Assembly: GCA_910577355.1 (NCBI GenBank)
Contig: CAJTMY010000021.1
Coordinates: 1 to 45,651 of the forward strand
Source: an uncultured Muribaculaceae bacterium
GTDB lineage: Bacteria; Bacteroidota; Bacteroidia; Bacteroidales; Muribaculaceae
Length of the DNA stretch: 45,651 nt
Direction of reading: 5' to 3'
Shown here: piece by piece, positions 33,186 to 41,812 of the stretch
Position numbering within the stretch: the first letter of the stretch is position 1
How the letters are laid out: each line of letters begins with the position of its first letter
The notes under the pieces: model-generated
What the model saw: the letters and a program-made list of their open reading frames with translations, nothing else
The model's database searches: none
What the model was told of the DNA's origin: nothing
Translations under genes and position numbers: made by a program

Positions 33186-34868
33186 ATGAAAATTTTCAAT
33201 AAAATATTTATTTCGGCATGTGTGGCCGGCGCGGCAATGTCGATGGGCTCATGTGTCGACGACCTCGACCTCACACCTTCCGATCCCCGCTCCATCGTCT
33301 CCGAGCAGTTCAAGAAGAACCCCGGTCAGTACATGCAGCAGCTCATTGCCGACTGCTACCTGCAATACGCCACATACGGCGTGAACGGCGACGCTTCGGT
33401 GCAGAAGTTCGACGGCGGCATGTCCACCTTCCAGCGCGCCGTATTCCTCCTCGAGGAAGCCATGACCGACGAGGCATCCTGGATCCCCTCCGATGCCGAC
33501 TACGGCACATTCCAGTATGGCATCATCCCCGCCAACAACACCGTGGTGATGGGCACATACTCGCGTCTGTTCATCAACATCGCCTGCTGCAACCAGTTCA
33601 TTCAGACAGTCAACGACGGCTACTTCGCCATTGAAGGCAACGAGAAGCTCGAGAAGATGGCCAAAGACTTCATCCGTCAGGCCCGTATCCTCCGTGCCGG
33701 CGCATACTACTACGCCATCGACTGCTTCGGCAATGTGCCCTACATGGACGAGAACACCCCCATGGGCGTCACCGGCGCACAGCTCGGCCGTGCCGAGATC
33801 ACAAAGAAAGTCATCGCCGACCTCGAGGAGATCGTAGCCGAATACAAGGCCGAGGATCCCAACCAGAAGCCCCCTTACGGCTATGTAGGTCTTGATGTCG
33901 CCGAGGCTCTCCTCGTCAAGTTCTATCTCAACGCCGGCGTATATACCGGCACTCCCGACTGGACTTCGTGCATCAGTCACGCCGAGGCCATCATCGGCCG
34001 CCTCAAGGGCGCCGGATTCAACGGCACCGGTCTCACACAGAACTACCATCAGAATTTTGCCATCAACAACAAGCAGTTCTGCATCGGCGGTAGCAATCCC
34101 GTCAACGAGATCATCTGGACCATCCCCCAGAGCAATCCCGAGCTGCTCTCGTATGCCAACGGCACATTCATGGTCAATGCATGGTTAGGCACCTCCACCG
34201 ACGATACCCCCTGGAAGTGTGACCCCCTCAAGCTATACAATACCAAGAATTCAGGTTGGAAATGCGTGGTGGCACGCCGCGAGTTCGTTGAGAAATTCGA
34301 CTGGGACGCCACTTACAGCACCTCGCCCGACGTCCGCACCAAGCTGTGGATGACCGCCGCCAACGGCTTCGGCATCGACAACGTGAGCCTCACTCAGGCC
34401 GACTACGGCAACAACGGCTTCCTCGCCGTCAAGTTTACCAACTGGGCAATCGACGACAACGGAAACATCATAGAGGACGAATCGCCCGAAGCAACCGACC
34501 AGCTCGGCATCGACTACCCCATGATACGTCTCGCCGAGATCTACCTCTCGGCCGCCGAGGCATACCTCAACACCGGTAACGAGACCAAGGCTCTCGAATA
34601 CACCAACTATATCCGCGAGCGCGCAGGCATGCCCGCCTTCACGCAGCTCACCCCCGCGCTGCTCCGCGACGAGCGTTGCCGCGAGCTCTATACCGAGAGC
34701 ACACGCCGCACCGACCTCATCCGTTACAACCAGTGGATAAGCGGTTACACATGGGCATGGAAGAACATGCGTCAGCAGGGTGGCGACTTCGCTTCCAACT
34801 TCGACCTCTTCCCCATCCCCTCGTCGGTCGTTTCGCGCAACGGCTATACTCAGAACCCCGGTTATTAA
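33186..34868 (+). CDS. susD: SusD/RagB-family glycan-binding lipoprotein
   Basis: A 560-residue surface lipoprotein that forms the lid of SusC and binds the glycan. The lipobox MSMGSC puts the acylated residue at Cys23. TPR-like helices follow, with the SusD pattern FIRQARILRAGAYYYAIDCFGNVPY and the C-terminal LAEIYLSAAEAYLNTG, EYTNYIRERAGMPAF and LRDERCRELYTESTRRTDLIRY. It lies 30 bases after susC. The substrate is not readable from the sequence. Confidence 0.95.
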   Translation: MKIFNKIFISACVAGAAMSMGSCVDDLDLTPSDPRSIVSEQFKKNPGQYMQQLIADCYLQYATYGVNGDASVQKFDGGMSTFQRAVFLLEEAMTDEASWIPSDADYGTFQYGIIPANNTVVMGTYSRLFINIACCNQFIQTVNDGYFAIEGNEKLEKMAKDFIRQARILRAGAYYYAIDCFGNVPYMDENTPMGVTGAQLGRAEITKKVIADLEEIVAEYKAEDPNQKPPYGYVGLDVAEALLVKFYLNAGVYTGTPDWTSCISHAEAIIGRLKGAGFNGTGLTQNYHQNFAINNKQFCIGGSNPVNEIIWTIPQSNPELLSYANGTFMVNAWLGTSTDDTPWKCDPLKLYNTKNSGWKCVVARREFVEKFDWDATYSTSPDVRTKLWMTAANGFGIDNVSLTQADYGNNGFLAVKFTNWAIDDNGNIIEDESPEATDQLGIDYPMIRLAEIYLSAAEAYLNTGNETKALEYTNYIRERAGMPAFTQLTPALLRDERCRELYTESTRRTDLIRYNQWISGYTWAWKNMRQQGGDFASNFDLFPIPSSVVSRNGYTQNPGY

Positions 34869-34891
34869 CCATTTGACTCAAAGAACGTAAA

Positions 34892-35779
34892 ATGAAAAAA
34901 CTTTCTATAATGCTGGCAATGGCCGCCGTAGCCCTCGGCTTCGCATCGTGCTCCGAGGATCGCGATCCGGTGTTCCATCCCGCTCCCGAAGGCTCGTTCA
35001 AGGTCTACGAGCCCGAAATGGCCGACCTCAACATCACCCTCGAGCCGGGCAAGGTAATCGAGCTTACCTGCAACGGACAGCCCGACTACGGCTTCTCGGC
35101 CATCTGCGACTACTCGGCCGAGGTATCACTAACTCCCGACTTTGCCGAGTCGTATTCTATCGAGCCTCTCAATCCTTCGCAGTCCAAGATACAGCTCGAC
35201 CAGAAGGATGTGGCTACCGCCATCACCACCCTTCAGGGCTATACCAAGGAAGAGCAGGCCGGCGAATACGTCAATCAGGGCTTCCAGCCCCTCTACCTCC
35301 GCGCTGTATGCTCCTTCGCGGGTATTGAGGAATCGCGCATGGTTTCCAACGTCGTGGCATACAACAAGGTGAAATCTTTCTTCTCGGTAAGGGTGCCCGG
35401 ATACATCTACCTCGTAGGTCAACCATCCGGTTGGAAGGATCCCTTTGCAATCAATGCAAACCACTACGAACAATGGCGCCTGTTAGAAGATGCTGATAAG
35501 ATCGGCTCCAAGATTTACCACGGCACATTCGATATCAAAGCAGGTGAGGCTCAATTCCGTTTCTACACCAAACTTGGTACCAGTTGGGATGATAACTCAT
35601 GGGGCTCACAGGCTGATGACAATCCTGTCGACTACGAACTCGTCGATGGTACATTCGCCGGCAAGCTCGTCAAAGGCAAAGGCTCGCTCAACTTCCCCGG
35701 TTGGACAGGCGGCAAGATGAACATCACCGTCGACATGAGCGACAATGCAAACGTCACAATCACCATCAAGGCCGAATAA
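34892..35779 (+). CDS. SusE-like surface glycan-binding lipoprotein
   Basis: A 295-residue lipoprotein (MKKLSIMLAMAAVALGFASC, acylated Cys20). An N-terminal SusE-type immunoglobulin-like domain spans about 25-165, with the opening phrase DRDPVFHPAPEGSFKVYEP. One C-terminal starch-binding-like domain follows (VPGYIYLVGQPSGWKDPF onward), ending MSDNANVTITIKAE. SusE/SusF proteins hold alpha-glucans at the cell surface. The domain type hints at an alpha-glucan substrate, but no GH13 or other amylase is in the window. Codons in the segment from about 35400 to 35640 are less C-rich than in the rest of the operon. Confidence 0.85.
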   Translation: MKKLSIMLAMAAVALGFASCSEDRDPVFHPAPEGSFKVYEPEMADLNITLEPGKVIELTCNGQPDYGFSAICDYSAEVSLTPDFAESYSIEPLNPSQSKIQLDQKDVATAITTLQGYTKEEQAGEYVNQGFQPLYLRAVCSFAGIEESRMVSNVVAYNKVKSFFSVRVPGYIYLVGQPSGWKDPFAINANHYEQWRLLEDADKIGSKIYHGTFDIKAGEAQFRFYTKLGTSWDDNSWGSQADDNPVDYELVDGTFAGKLVKGKGSLNFPGWTGGKMNITVDMSDNANVTITIKAE

Positions 35780-35798
35780 TCAATAAATCGATACAATT

Positions 35799-37265
35799 AT
35801 GAACAGACTTCATATATACGGCTTGTCGGCACTCATGGCCTTCGCCTTTGTCGCCTGCGACAACTACGAGGAGCCCAATCCGCCGGCCCAGTCAAACACA
35901 CAATCGACTGTCGTTAAGCCCGAGGACGTCAAATTCACCAACGACCTCGCCGCCGACAAGACATACTCGCTCGACGACTTCAACGAAAAAGGCGAGAACA
36001 TGCTTCTCGCTACTCTGGCCGGCCCCGATCTCGGCGACTACTACGCATACAAGGTTGTAGGCCAGATCTCCTCCGACGGATTCGCCACATTCGCCGAAGT
36101 GCCCACAATCATTGAGGCTGCCAACGACGAGAAGACCCTTTACAACGTAAGCGTCGTGCCCGCCAACATGCAGGCCGCATATCAGCAGGCCGTGACCAAG
36201 GACCCCGATGCGAAGAAGATTCAGATCCGCTACGCCCTCTACACCGCTTCGCAGGGCGCTGCCGGCTCGCAGGACGCTCAGATCGGCGATACCTTCGTCG
36301 GCCCGTTCGACTTCATCCTCAAGCCCTACGACCCCGCCCATGTCATCGAACCCAACTACTACCTCGTGGGCACCGCCTCCGACTTTGAAGTGGCTCAGGC
36401 CATAAAGCTCAACCACGAGGGCAACCAGTACGATAATCCGATATTCACCAAGGTATTCGACGTTACCTCGGGTTGGACATGGAAACTCATCCCCGAGTCG
36501 ACATTCGCCGCCGGCGACTATGTGAGCGCCAACGGTTCGGAGTGGGGTCCCGTCAATCCCGACGACGACAGCTTCGCCGGTACTCTCGTGGCATCCACTC
36601 TCACCGATGGCACTTACAAGGAAGCCAACTTCGGCGTCCTCGGCGAGACCGGCCCCTACATGCTCACCGTCGACATGGAGACACTCACCTACGAGTTCAC
36701 CCTCGCCATCGAGAACCTCTACACCCCCGGTGGTTCAAACAACTGGTCGCAGACAGCTTCGCAGATGCTGTACACCAACGACTACACCACCTACCTCGGT
36801 ATGGCTCACCTCTCGGGCGAATTCAAGTTCACCGCCAAGCCCAACTGGGATGGCCCCAACTACGGCGCCGGCGCTGAAGAAGGTACCCTCTCTACAGATG
36901 GCGGTAACATATCCGTACCTGCCGATGCCCTCTACTGGTGCAATGTAAATCTTGAGACGCTCAAATACGAGCTTACCGGCATCACTGCCGTAGGCCTCAT
37001 TGGCGACGCAACTCCCTCCGGATGGGATGCTTCCACCAACCTCACTCCTTCCGATGACTTCCTCAAGTGGACAGGCACGGTAGAGATGAAGGGCGCCGGT
37101 GAATACAAGATCCGCTGCAACGACGCCTGGGTTATCGACTTCGGCGGCGATCCGCAGAATCTCAACTTCAAGGACAACAACATCCCCACTCCCGGTGCAG
37201 GCACATACGAGGTGACGGTCGACTTCTCGATCCTCCCCTACACAATCACCTTCACCAAGAAGTAA
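35799..37265 (+). CDS. SusF-like multidomain surface glycan-binding lipoprotein
   Basis: A 488-residue lipoprotein (MNRLHIYGLSALMAFAFVAC, acylated Cys20). An N-terminal SusE/F domain extends to about 180. Three carbohydrate-binding-like modules follow, each with a strand pattern opening YYLVGTASDFE, NLYTPGGSNNWSQTA or VGLIGDATPSGWDAS. Tandem modules of this kind raise avidity for polymeric glycans such as starch. Last gene of the operon, 19 bases after the SusE-like gene and ended by a strong terminator. Confidence 0.85.
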   Translation: MNRLHIYGLSALMAFAFVACDNYEEPNPPAQSNTQSTVVKPEDVKFTNDLAADKTYSLDDFNEKGENMLLATLAGPDLGDYYAYKVVGQISSDGFATFAEVPTIIEAANDEKTLYNVSVVPANMQAAYQQAVTKDPDAKKIQIRYALYTASQGAAGSQDAQIGDTFVGPFDFILKPYDPAHVIEPNYYLVGTASDFEVAQAIKLNHEGNQYDNPIFTKVFDVTSGWTWKLIPESTFAAGDYVSANGSEWGPVNPDDDSFAGTLVASTLTDGTYKEANFGVLGETGPYMLTVDMETLTYEFTLAIENLYTPGGSNNWSQTASQMLYTNDYTTYLGMAHLSGEFKFTAKPNWDGPNYGAGAEEGTLSTDGGNISVPADALYWCNVNLETLKYELTGITAVGLIGDATPSGWDASTNLTPSDDFLKWTGTVEMKGAGEYKIRCNDAWVIDFGGDPQNLNFKDNNIPTPGAGTYEVTVDFSILPYTITFTKK

Positions 37266-37282
37266 GCGATACCCCTGTCAAT

Positions 37283-37315
37283 AAAAAGTGGCGCCCCCCG
37301 GGCGTCACTTTTTTT
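37283..37315 (+). terminator. Terminator of the sus-type operon
   Basis: AAAAAGTGGCGCCC pairs with GGGCGTCACTTTTT apart from one wobble. The loop is very short and the 3' arm merges with a seven-T run. Confidence 0.9.
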
Positions 37316-37346
37316 ATATGGCCAATTAGTCCAATTAGTCCGATAA

Positions 37347-37379
37347 TTTTTCACGGCTCGTGAAAAATCCGTAACTTTG
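37347..37379 (+). promoter_or_regulatory. Promoter of the PurF-like gene with a perfect palindrome in the spacer
   Basis: A perfect -7 TAACTTTG (37372-37379) is preceded by the inverted repeat TTTTTCACG-GCT-CGTGAAAAA (37347-37367), which covers the expected -33 site and most of the spacer. A 9-base direct repeat CCAATTAGT occurs twice at 37322-37339. The palindrome is a candidate operator, possibly for a purine-responsive repressor. Confidence 0.55.
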
Positions 37380-37408
37380 CACCGAAATTTTTAAAACTAA
37401 ATACACCC

Positions 37409-38845
37409 ATGGGCGGTTTTTTCGGAGCAATTTCTAAAAAAGAGTGCATCAACGACATCTTCTACGGCACAGACTATAATTCACATCTCGGCACAAAACG
37501 AGCCGGCATTGTCACTTTCGACCCCGAGCGCGGTTTCAACCGCTCAATACACAGCATCGAGCGCGACTATTTCCGCTCCAAATTCGAGGACGAGCTCGAC
37601 CGTTTCGTGGGCTGTCAGGGACTGGGAGTCATCAGCGACACCGACCCGCAGCCCATTATCGTTAATTCGCATCTCGGCCGATATGCCGTGGTCACCGTCG
37701 CCAAGATAAACAATATCCGCGAGATCGCCGCCGAGCTCCTTGCCGAGCGCATGCATTTCAGCGAGCTCTCCGCCAACAATATCAACCAGACAGAGCTTGT
37801 AGCTCTGCTCATCAACATGGGCAAGGACTTCGTCGACGGCATCAATCTCGTATACCGCAAGATCAAAGGCTCGTGCTCCATGCTCATCCTCACCGAGAAC
37901 GGCATCATCGCCGCACGCGACTATCTGGGCCGCACCCCCATAGTCCTCGGCACAAAGGACGGCGCCGTGGCCGCCTCAAGCGAGTCGTGCGCCTTCCCGA
38001 ATCTCGGCTACGAGCGCCTGCGCGATGTAGGCCCCGGCGAGATAGTGCGTCTCACCCCCGACGGGGTCGAGGTATTGCAGGCTGCTGCCTCGCGCTGCCA
38101 GATATGCTCCTTCCTGTGGGTATACTACGGCTTCCCCGCCAGCGACTACGAGGGCATCAACGCCGAGTATGTGCGCGAGGCCGCCGGCGTGTGCATGGGC
38201 CGCGACGACGCCTCCGAGTCCGACTGCGTGTGCGGTATCCCCGACTCCGGTGTGGGATTCGCACTCGGATATGCCGAGGGTCGCGGCATTCCTTATCGCC
38301 GTGCCGTGCTCAAATACACCCCCACATGGCCACGCAGCTTCACACCCGGCAACCAGAGCCGTCGCGCTCTCGTGGCCAAGATGAAGCTTATCCCCAACCA
38401 TGCCATACTCAATGGCCGCCGCATGGTATTCTGCGACGATTCCATCGTCCGCGGCACACAGCTCCGCGACAACGTATCCACATTCTTCGAGGGCGGTGCC
38501 AAGGAAGTCCACGCACGCATATCATGCCCCCCGCTTGTATACGGCTGCCCGTTTATCGGCTTCACATCCTCAAAGAGCGACCTTGAGCTTATCACCCGCC
38601 GCATAATTCAGGATTTCGAAGGCGATGACAAGGCCAATATAGAGCGCTATGCCACCACCGGCACACCGGAATACGAGCGCATGGTAGACGAGATAGCCCG
38701 TCGCCTCGGTCTTACATCACTCAAATTCAGCACTATCGAGGATCTTGTGGCAAGCATCGGTCTGCCCAAGGACAGCGTATGCACACACTGCTTCGACGGA
38801 TCGAGCTACGACCCCTCCGAGGCATACGCCGACGATCATAAATAA
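37409..38845 (+). CDS. PurF-like amidophosphoribosyltransferase lacking the N-terminal catalytic Cys
   Basis: A 478-residue PurF homologue. The N-terminal Ntn glutaminase domain begins MGGFFGAIS, so the nucleophile Cys expected after Met (MCG in PurF) is Gly. The phosphoribosyltransferase domain is intact, with PRPP loop MVFCDDSIVRGTQLRDN (about 339-355). Cys233, Cys380, Cys458 and Cys461 match the four cysteines that bind the 4Fe-4S cluster in Bacillus-type PurF. PurF normally makes phosphoribosylamine from PRPP and glutamine. Without the Cys this protein could use free ammonia, partner with another glutaminase, or have another role. From memory, related Bacteroidota proteins share the MGGFFG start, so this is likely a family trait and not a mutation. 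Confidence 0.85.
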   Translation: MGGFFGAISKKECINDIFYGTDYNSHLGTKRAGIVTFDPERGFNRSIHSIERDYFRSKFEDELDRFVGCQGLGVISDTDPQPIIVNSHLGRYAVVTVAKINNIREIAAELLAERMHFSELSANNINQTELVALLINMGKDFVDGINLVYRKIKGSCSMLILTENGIIAARDYLGRTPIVLGTKDGAVAASSESCAFPNLGYERLRDVGPGEIVRLTPDGVEVLQAAASRCQICSFLWVYYGFPASDYEGINAEYVREAAGVCMGRDDASESDCVCGIPDSGVGFALGYAEGRGIPYRRAVLKYTPTWPRSFTPGNQSRRALVAKMKLIPNHAILNGRRMVFCDDSIVRGTQLRDNVSTFFEGGAKEVHARISCPPLVYGCPFIGFTSSKSDLELITRRIIQDFEGDDKANIERYATTGTPEYERMVDEIARRLGLTSLKFSTIEDLVASIGLPKDSVCTHCFDGSSYDPSEAYADDHK

Positions 38846-40168
38846 TCACGGTACGAGCCTCAGCCGCAGATACTCCCGCGTATCCGGCCCCACGGTGAAC
38901 AATCCCGATGCCCTAAGCCCCACGGCCCATACAATCTCGTCGTCGCATGTGAGCAGCCACAGTTGCCGCTTGGCATCGGCGCTCAGCCGCGCATCAGCCA
39001 TGATATCGCTCAGCAGCTTGTCGCCGCCCATGCCGTAGGGGCGCATGCGGTCGCCGCGGCGCCAGTGCCGCAGTTCCCATCTCGCATCCCCTTCGAGCGC
39101 GCGTACATCTATATATATGGTGTGTGGATCGCGCTCGGGAGCGAACTCGGCAATATTGTGCCGACTCACTGTTATCCTTACAGGCTCGAAAATGTCGCGG
39201 GCCGGATTCACCTCCACCGCATCCGTTCCCGACCGATACCCCGCCCGTGGTGCGCGCAACATGCCGTGATCCACCCCGCGCACATGATCGGCCGATGCCG
39301 CGAACGTGCCGCCATGGCGCTCCGCCGCGGCAAGCATGTCGTCGGTCTGCCGGCGGCTGAAACCCTCGCCACGCAGATGTTCGTACAGTATCGCCGCCGC
39401 ATGCGGTTCTGCGGCAAGAGCCGTAAGGTCGATATCACCCCGGGCATTGATATATGGCGCTACGGTGCGGCGCATAGCCTCGGCATGGAAATCTGCATTC
39501 TCGCGCAGTATTGCCATCGACCGCAACACACCGTCCGTGCCGCCCGGAAACAGCTCCTCCACCAGCGGCAACAGCCGGTTGCGCACACGGTTGCGCGCAT
39601 AATCGCACTCGGCATTCGTCGAATCGTCCACCCAGCCGAGTCCGCGTCCTTTCAGATATGCCTCGATATCGGCACGCGACGCATCGAGCAGCGGCCGCAC
39701 CACATACCCGTTGCGGTAGCGCATACCTGCAAGGCCCGTCACCCCGGAGCCGCGCATCAGATTCAGAAAAAAAGTCTCCGCCTGATCCTCGCGGTGATGC
39801 CCCACCGCTATGCATTGCGCATATTCGCGGTCGAGCAATTCATAAAACCATCGGTAGCGCAACTCCCTGCAGGCCATCTCCACCGATTCGCCGGTGGCCG
39901 CCTGCCGGGCGGCCACGTCGAAATCCTTTACGTACAGGTCGACGTCAAGCTCGCGGGCCACGGCCTCGGCATGCCGCATGTCGCGTGTCGACTCATCTCC
40001 GCGCAGATGGAAGTTGCAGTGTGCCGCCGCACAGTCATAGCCGAGTTCGCACAGCACGGCCAACAGAGCCACGGAGTCCGCCCCGCCGCTTAGGGCCACT
40101 ACCACCCGGCCCTCGCGCCGCAGCAGTCCGTGGCGCGATATCGTATCCTTTACTATTGATGACAACAT
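38846..40168 (-). CDS. tilS: tRNA(Ile)-lysidine synthetase
   Basis: Modifies C34 of the AUA-reading tRNA-Ile to lysidine using ATP and lysine. The 440-residue protein has the PP-loop VVALSGGADSVALL (SGGADS at 27-32) and the HCNFHLRGDES and AVGHHREDQAETFFLNLMRG motifs. C-terminal TilS domains include WELRHWRRGDRMRPYG. The ATG at 40168 (MLSSIVKDTI) is chosen because it lies just after a perfect -7 element and before the PP-loop at the usual distance. Upstream codons in this frame are not coding. It is divergent from the lipid kinase gene. Confidence 0.94.
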   Translation of the reverse strand: MLSSIVKDTISRHGLLRREGRVVVALSGGADSVALLAVLCELGYDCAAAHCNFHLRGDESTRDMRHAEAVARELDVDLYVKDFDVAARQAATGESVEMACRELRYRWFYELLDREYAQCIAVGHHREDQAETFFLNLMRGSGVTGLAGMRYRNGYVVRPLLDASRADIEAYLKGRGLGWVDDSTNAECDYARNRVRNRLLPLVEELFPGGTDGVLRSMAILRENADFHAEAMRRTVAPYINARGDIDLTALAAEPHAAAILYEHLRGEGFSRRQTDDMLAAAERHGGTFAASADHVRGVDHGMLRAPRAGYRSGTDAVEVNPARDIFEPVRITVSRHNIAEFAPERDPHTIYIDVRALEGDARWELRHWRRGDRMRPYGMGGDKLLSDIMADARLSADAKRQLWLLTCDDEIVWAVGLRASGLFTVGPDTREYLRLRLVP

Positions 40169-40173
40169 TGATG

Positions 40174-40181
40174 CAAAGGTA
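40174..40181 (-). promoter_or_regulatory. -7 element for tilS (near-leaderless)
   Basis: TACCTTTG on the minus strand ends 5 bases before the tilS ATG, so the transcript would have almost no leader. Confidence 0.65.
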
Positions 40182-40184
40182 CGC

Positions 40185-40200
40185 AAAAATCGCGATTTTT
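40185..40200. promoter_or_regulatory. 16-bp perfect palindrome between divergent tilS and lipid kinase promoters
   Basis: AAAAATCGCGATTTTT is a perfect palindrome placed 3-4 bases from each -7 element. It occupies the spacer of both promoters, a position where a bound dimeric regulator could affect both genes. Confidence 0.5.
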
Positions 40201-40204
40201 TCCG

Positions 40205-40212
40205 TAACTTTG
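40205..40212 (+). promoter_or_regulatory. -7 element for the lipid kinase gene (near-leaderless)
   Basis: TAACTTTG ends 8 bases before the ATG at 40221. Confidence 0.65.
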
Positions 40213-40220
40213 CATCCGCA

Positions 40221-41195
40221 ATGGAAAAACGACGTCTTACACTTGTGATAAACCCACACTCGGGCACGCTCTCCAAGCGCGGACTCGACAAATGGCTCCC
40301 GCGTCACCTGCGCCGCATGGGATACGAGGTCGACGTTCAGTTCACCACCGGCCCCGGCCATGCCTCGCATATAGCCGCCGCATCGGCCGCCCGAGGCGAC
40401 TACGGCGTGCTTGCCTGCGGCGGCGACGGCACTGTCAACGAAGTCGCCGCCGGTCTCGTCGGCACATCCACGGCTCTCGGCATCCTGCCCGCCGGCTCGG
40501 GCAACGGCCTCGCGCGCCATATCGGCATCCCTGTCGATGTGGAGCTGTCCACACGAGTCATAGCCGCCGACAACATATTGGCCTGCGACTACGGCACCGT
40601 AAACGGGCGCCCGTTCTTCTGTACGTTCGGCATGGGATTCGATGCCGCCGTGAGCCACCGCTTCGCCAAGAAACATCGTCGCGGACTCAATTCATACATA
40701 TCCAGTACGATCGACGAATTCATAAAATATCACCCCGGCACCTATGAGATCATCGCCGGCGACCGCGTCATCACCGAGCGCGCATTTCTCGTGTCGGTAT
40801 GCAACGCCTCCCAATACGGCAACAATGCCTTCATAGCTCCCGCCGCCTCGATCCGCGACGGCCGCCTCGACGTCACAATCGTGTACGACGGCAACATAAT
40901 CGAGAATGCCTGGACCAGTGTCGAGATGCTTGCAGGTTTCATCGGCAATCACGGCAAGATACGCACATTCCGCACATCGCGTCTCACCGTGCGCCGCTCC
41001 GAGCCCGGACCCGCGCATATCGACGGCGATCCACTCGACCTCCCGGCCGAGCTCGACATAGAGTGTCACCCCGGTGCCATACGCATATTCGTGCCGCGGC
41101 GCAAGCTCAAATTCATTCCGGTCATCACCCCCATGCTCCTCACATTCCGCGAGTGGGGCATCGTCATATCGCGCATCTTCCGCCACAAGGCATAA
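40221..41195 (+). CDS. Diacylglycerol/lipid kinase family protein
   Basis: A 324-residue protein of the YegS/DgkB/sphingosine-kinase fold. It opens LTLVINPHSGTLSK and has the nucleotide loop CGGDGTVNEVA (66-76) and LPAGSGNGLARHIGIP (89-104). The C-terminal beta-sandwich ends in IDGDPLDLPAELDIE and a basic segment. Such enzymes phosphorylate diacylglycerol, ceramide-type or undecaprenol-like lipids at the inner membrane. Bacteroidota make sphingolipids, but the substrate here cannot be read. Own promoter and terminator; divergent from tilS. Confidence 0.9.
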   Translation: MEKRRLTLVINPHSGTLSKRGLDKWLPRHLRRMGYEVDVQFTTGPGHASHIAAASAARGDYGVLACGGDGTVNEVAAGLVGTSTALGILPAGSGNGLARHIGIPVDVELSTRVIAADNILACDYGTVNGRPFFCTFGMGFDAAVSHRFAKKHRRGLNSYISSTIDEFIKYHPGTYEIIAGDRVITERAFLVSVCNASQYGNNAFIAPAASIRDGRLDVTIVYDGNIIENAWTSVEMLAGFIGNHGKIRTFRTSRLTVRRSEPGPAHIDGDPLDLPAELDIECHPGAIRIFVPRRKLKFIPVITPMLLTFREWGIVISRIFRHKA

Positions 41196-41200
41196 AATAA

Positions 41201-41232
41201 AGAGAGGTTCGGGCCGCGGCTCGAACCTCTCT
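41201..41232 (+). terminator. Terminator of the lipid kinase gene
   Basis: Eleven-base perfect arms AGAGAGGTTCG/CGAACCTCTCT around a 10-base GC-rich loop. The T-tract after it is weak. Confidence 0.75.
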
Positions 41233-41233
41233 T

Positions 41234-41275
41234 CTTAAGGTCTTCAAAATCCTTAAAGCCTTTAAAGACCTTAAG
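41234..41275 (-). terminator. Hairpin overlapping the stop of the gamma carbonic anhydrase gene
   Basis: CTTAAGGTCTT (41234-41244) and AAGACCTTAAG (41265-41275) pair perfectly, and the loop contains a second small palindrome. The right arm includes the stop codon (41271-41273). It probably ends the yraN-aminopeptidase-carbonic anhydrase transcript. Confidence 0.55.
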
Positions 41276-41810
41276 GCAGATTGTTCGGATCATCCGGATG
41301 CGTATACCACCGCGAGTATTGCAGATAATTGTGCGCTATCTTGCGGTTGATCTCGCTTGCCTGTGCCGGATCCACCATCTTGATGAACTTGGCCGGCGCT
41401 CCGCCCCACAGCTCGTGCGGGCCTATCTTCGTGCGCGACAGCACCACGGCACCGGCTGCCACGATGGCGCCTTCGCCCACCTCGGCGTCGTCCATCACCA
41501 CCGCTCCCATGCCTATCAGTGCATAGTCGTGGATCTTGGCGCCGTGGATGGTCACATTGTGGCCTATCGACACATAGTCGCCTATCTCGATGGTCGACTT
41601 CTGGTACAGCGTATGCAGCACCGACCCGTCCTGCACATTCACATTATTGCCGATGCGTATCGAGTTCACATCGCCGCGCAGCACCGCGCCAAACCATATG
41701 CTGCATCCGCGGCCCATCTTCACGTCGCCCACCACGGTGGCGTTCTCAGCCAGAAAGCACTCCTCGCCCATCTCGGGCGTGAAGCCTCTTACAGGTAATA
41801 TCAGTGCCAT
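41271..41810 (-). CDS. Gamma-class carbonic anhydrase family protein (left-handed beta-helix)
   Basis: A 179-residue protein with hexapeptide repeats (VVGDVKMGRGCSIWFGAVLRGD and similar) forming a left-handed beta-helix trimer. His66, His84 and His89 fit the zinc-ligand pattern of YrdA/PaaY/CamH proteins. Many members hydrate CO2, others are acyltransferase-like or have no measured activity. It lies 2 bases after the aminopeptidase gene in the same operon. No signal peptide, so it is cytoplasmic. Confidence 0.92.
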   Translation of the reverse strand: MALILPVRGFTPEMGEECFLAENATVVGDVKMGRGCSIWFGAVLRGDVNSIRIGNNVNVQDGSVLHTLYQKSTIEIGDYVSIGHNVTIHGAKIHDYALIGMGAVVMDDAEVGEGAIVAAGAVVLSRTKIGPHELWGGAPAKFIKMVDPAQASEINRKIAHNYLQYSRWYTHPDDPNNLP

Positions 41811-41812
41811 GA

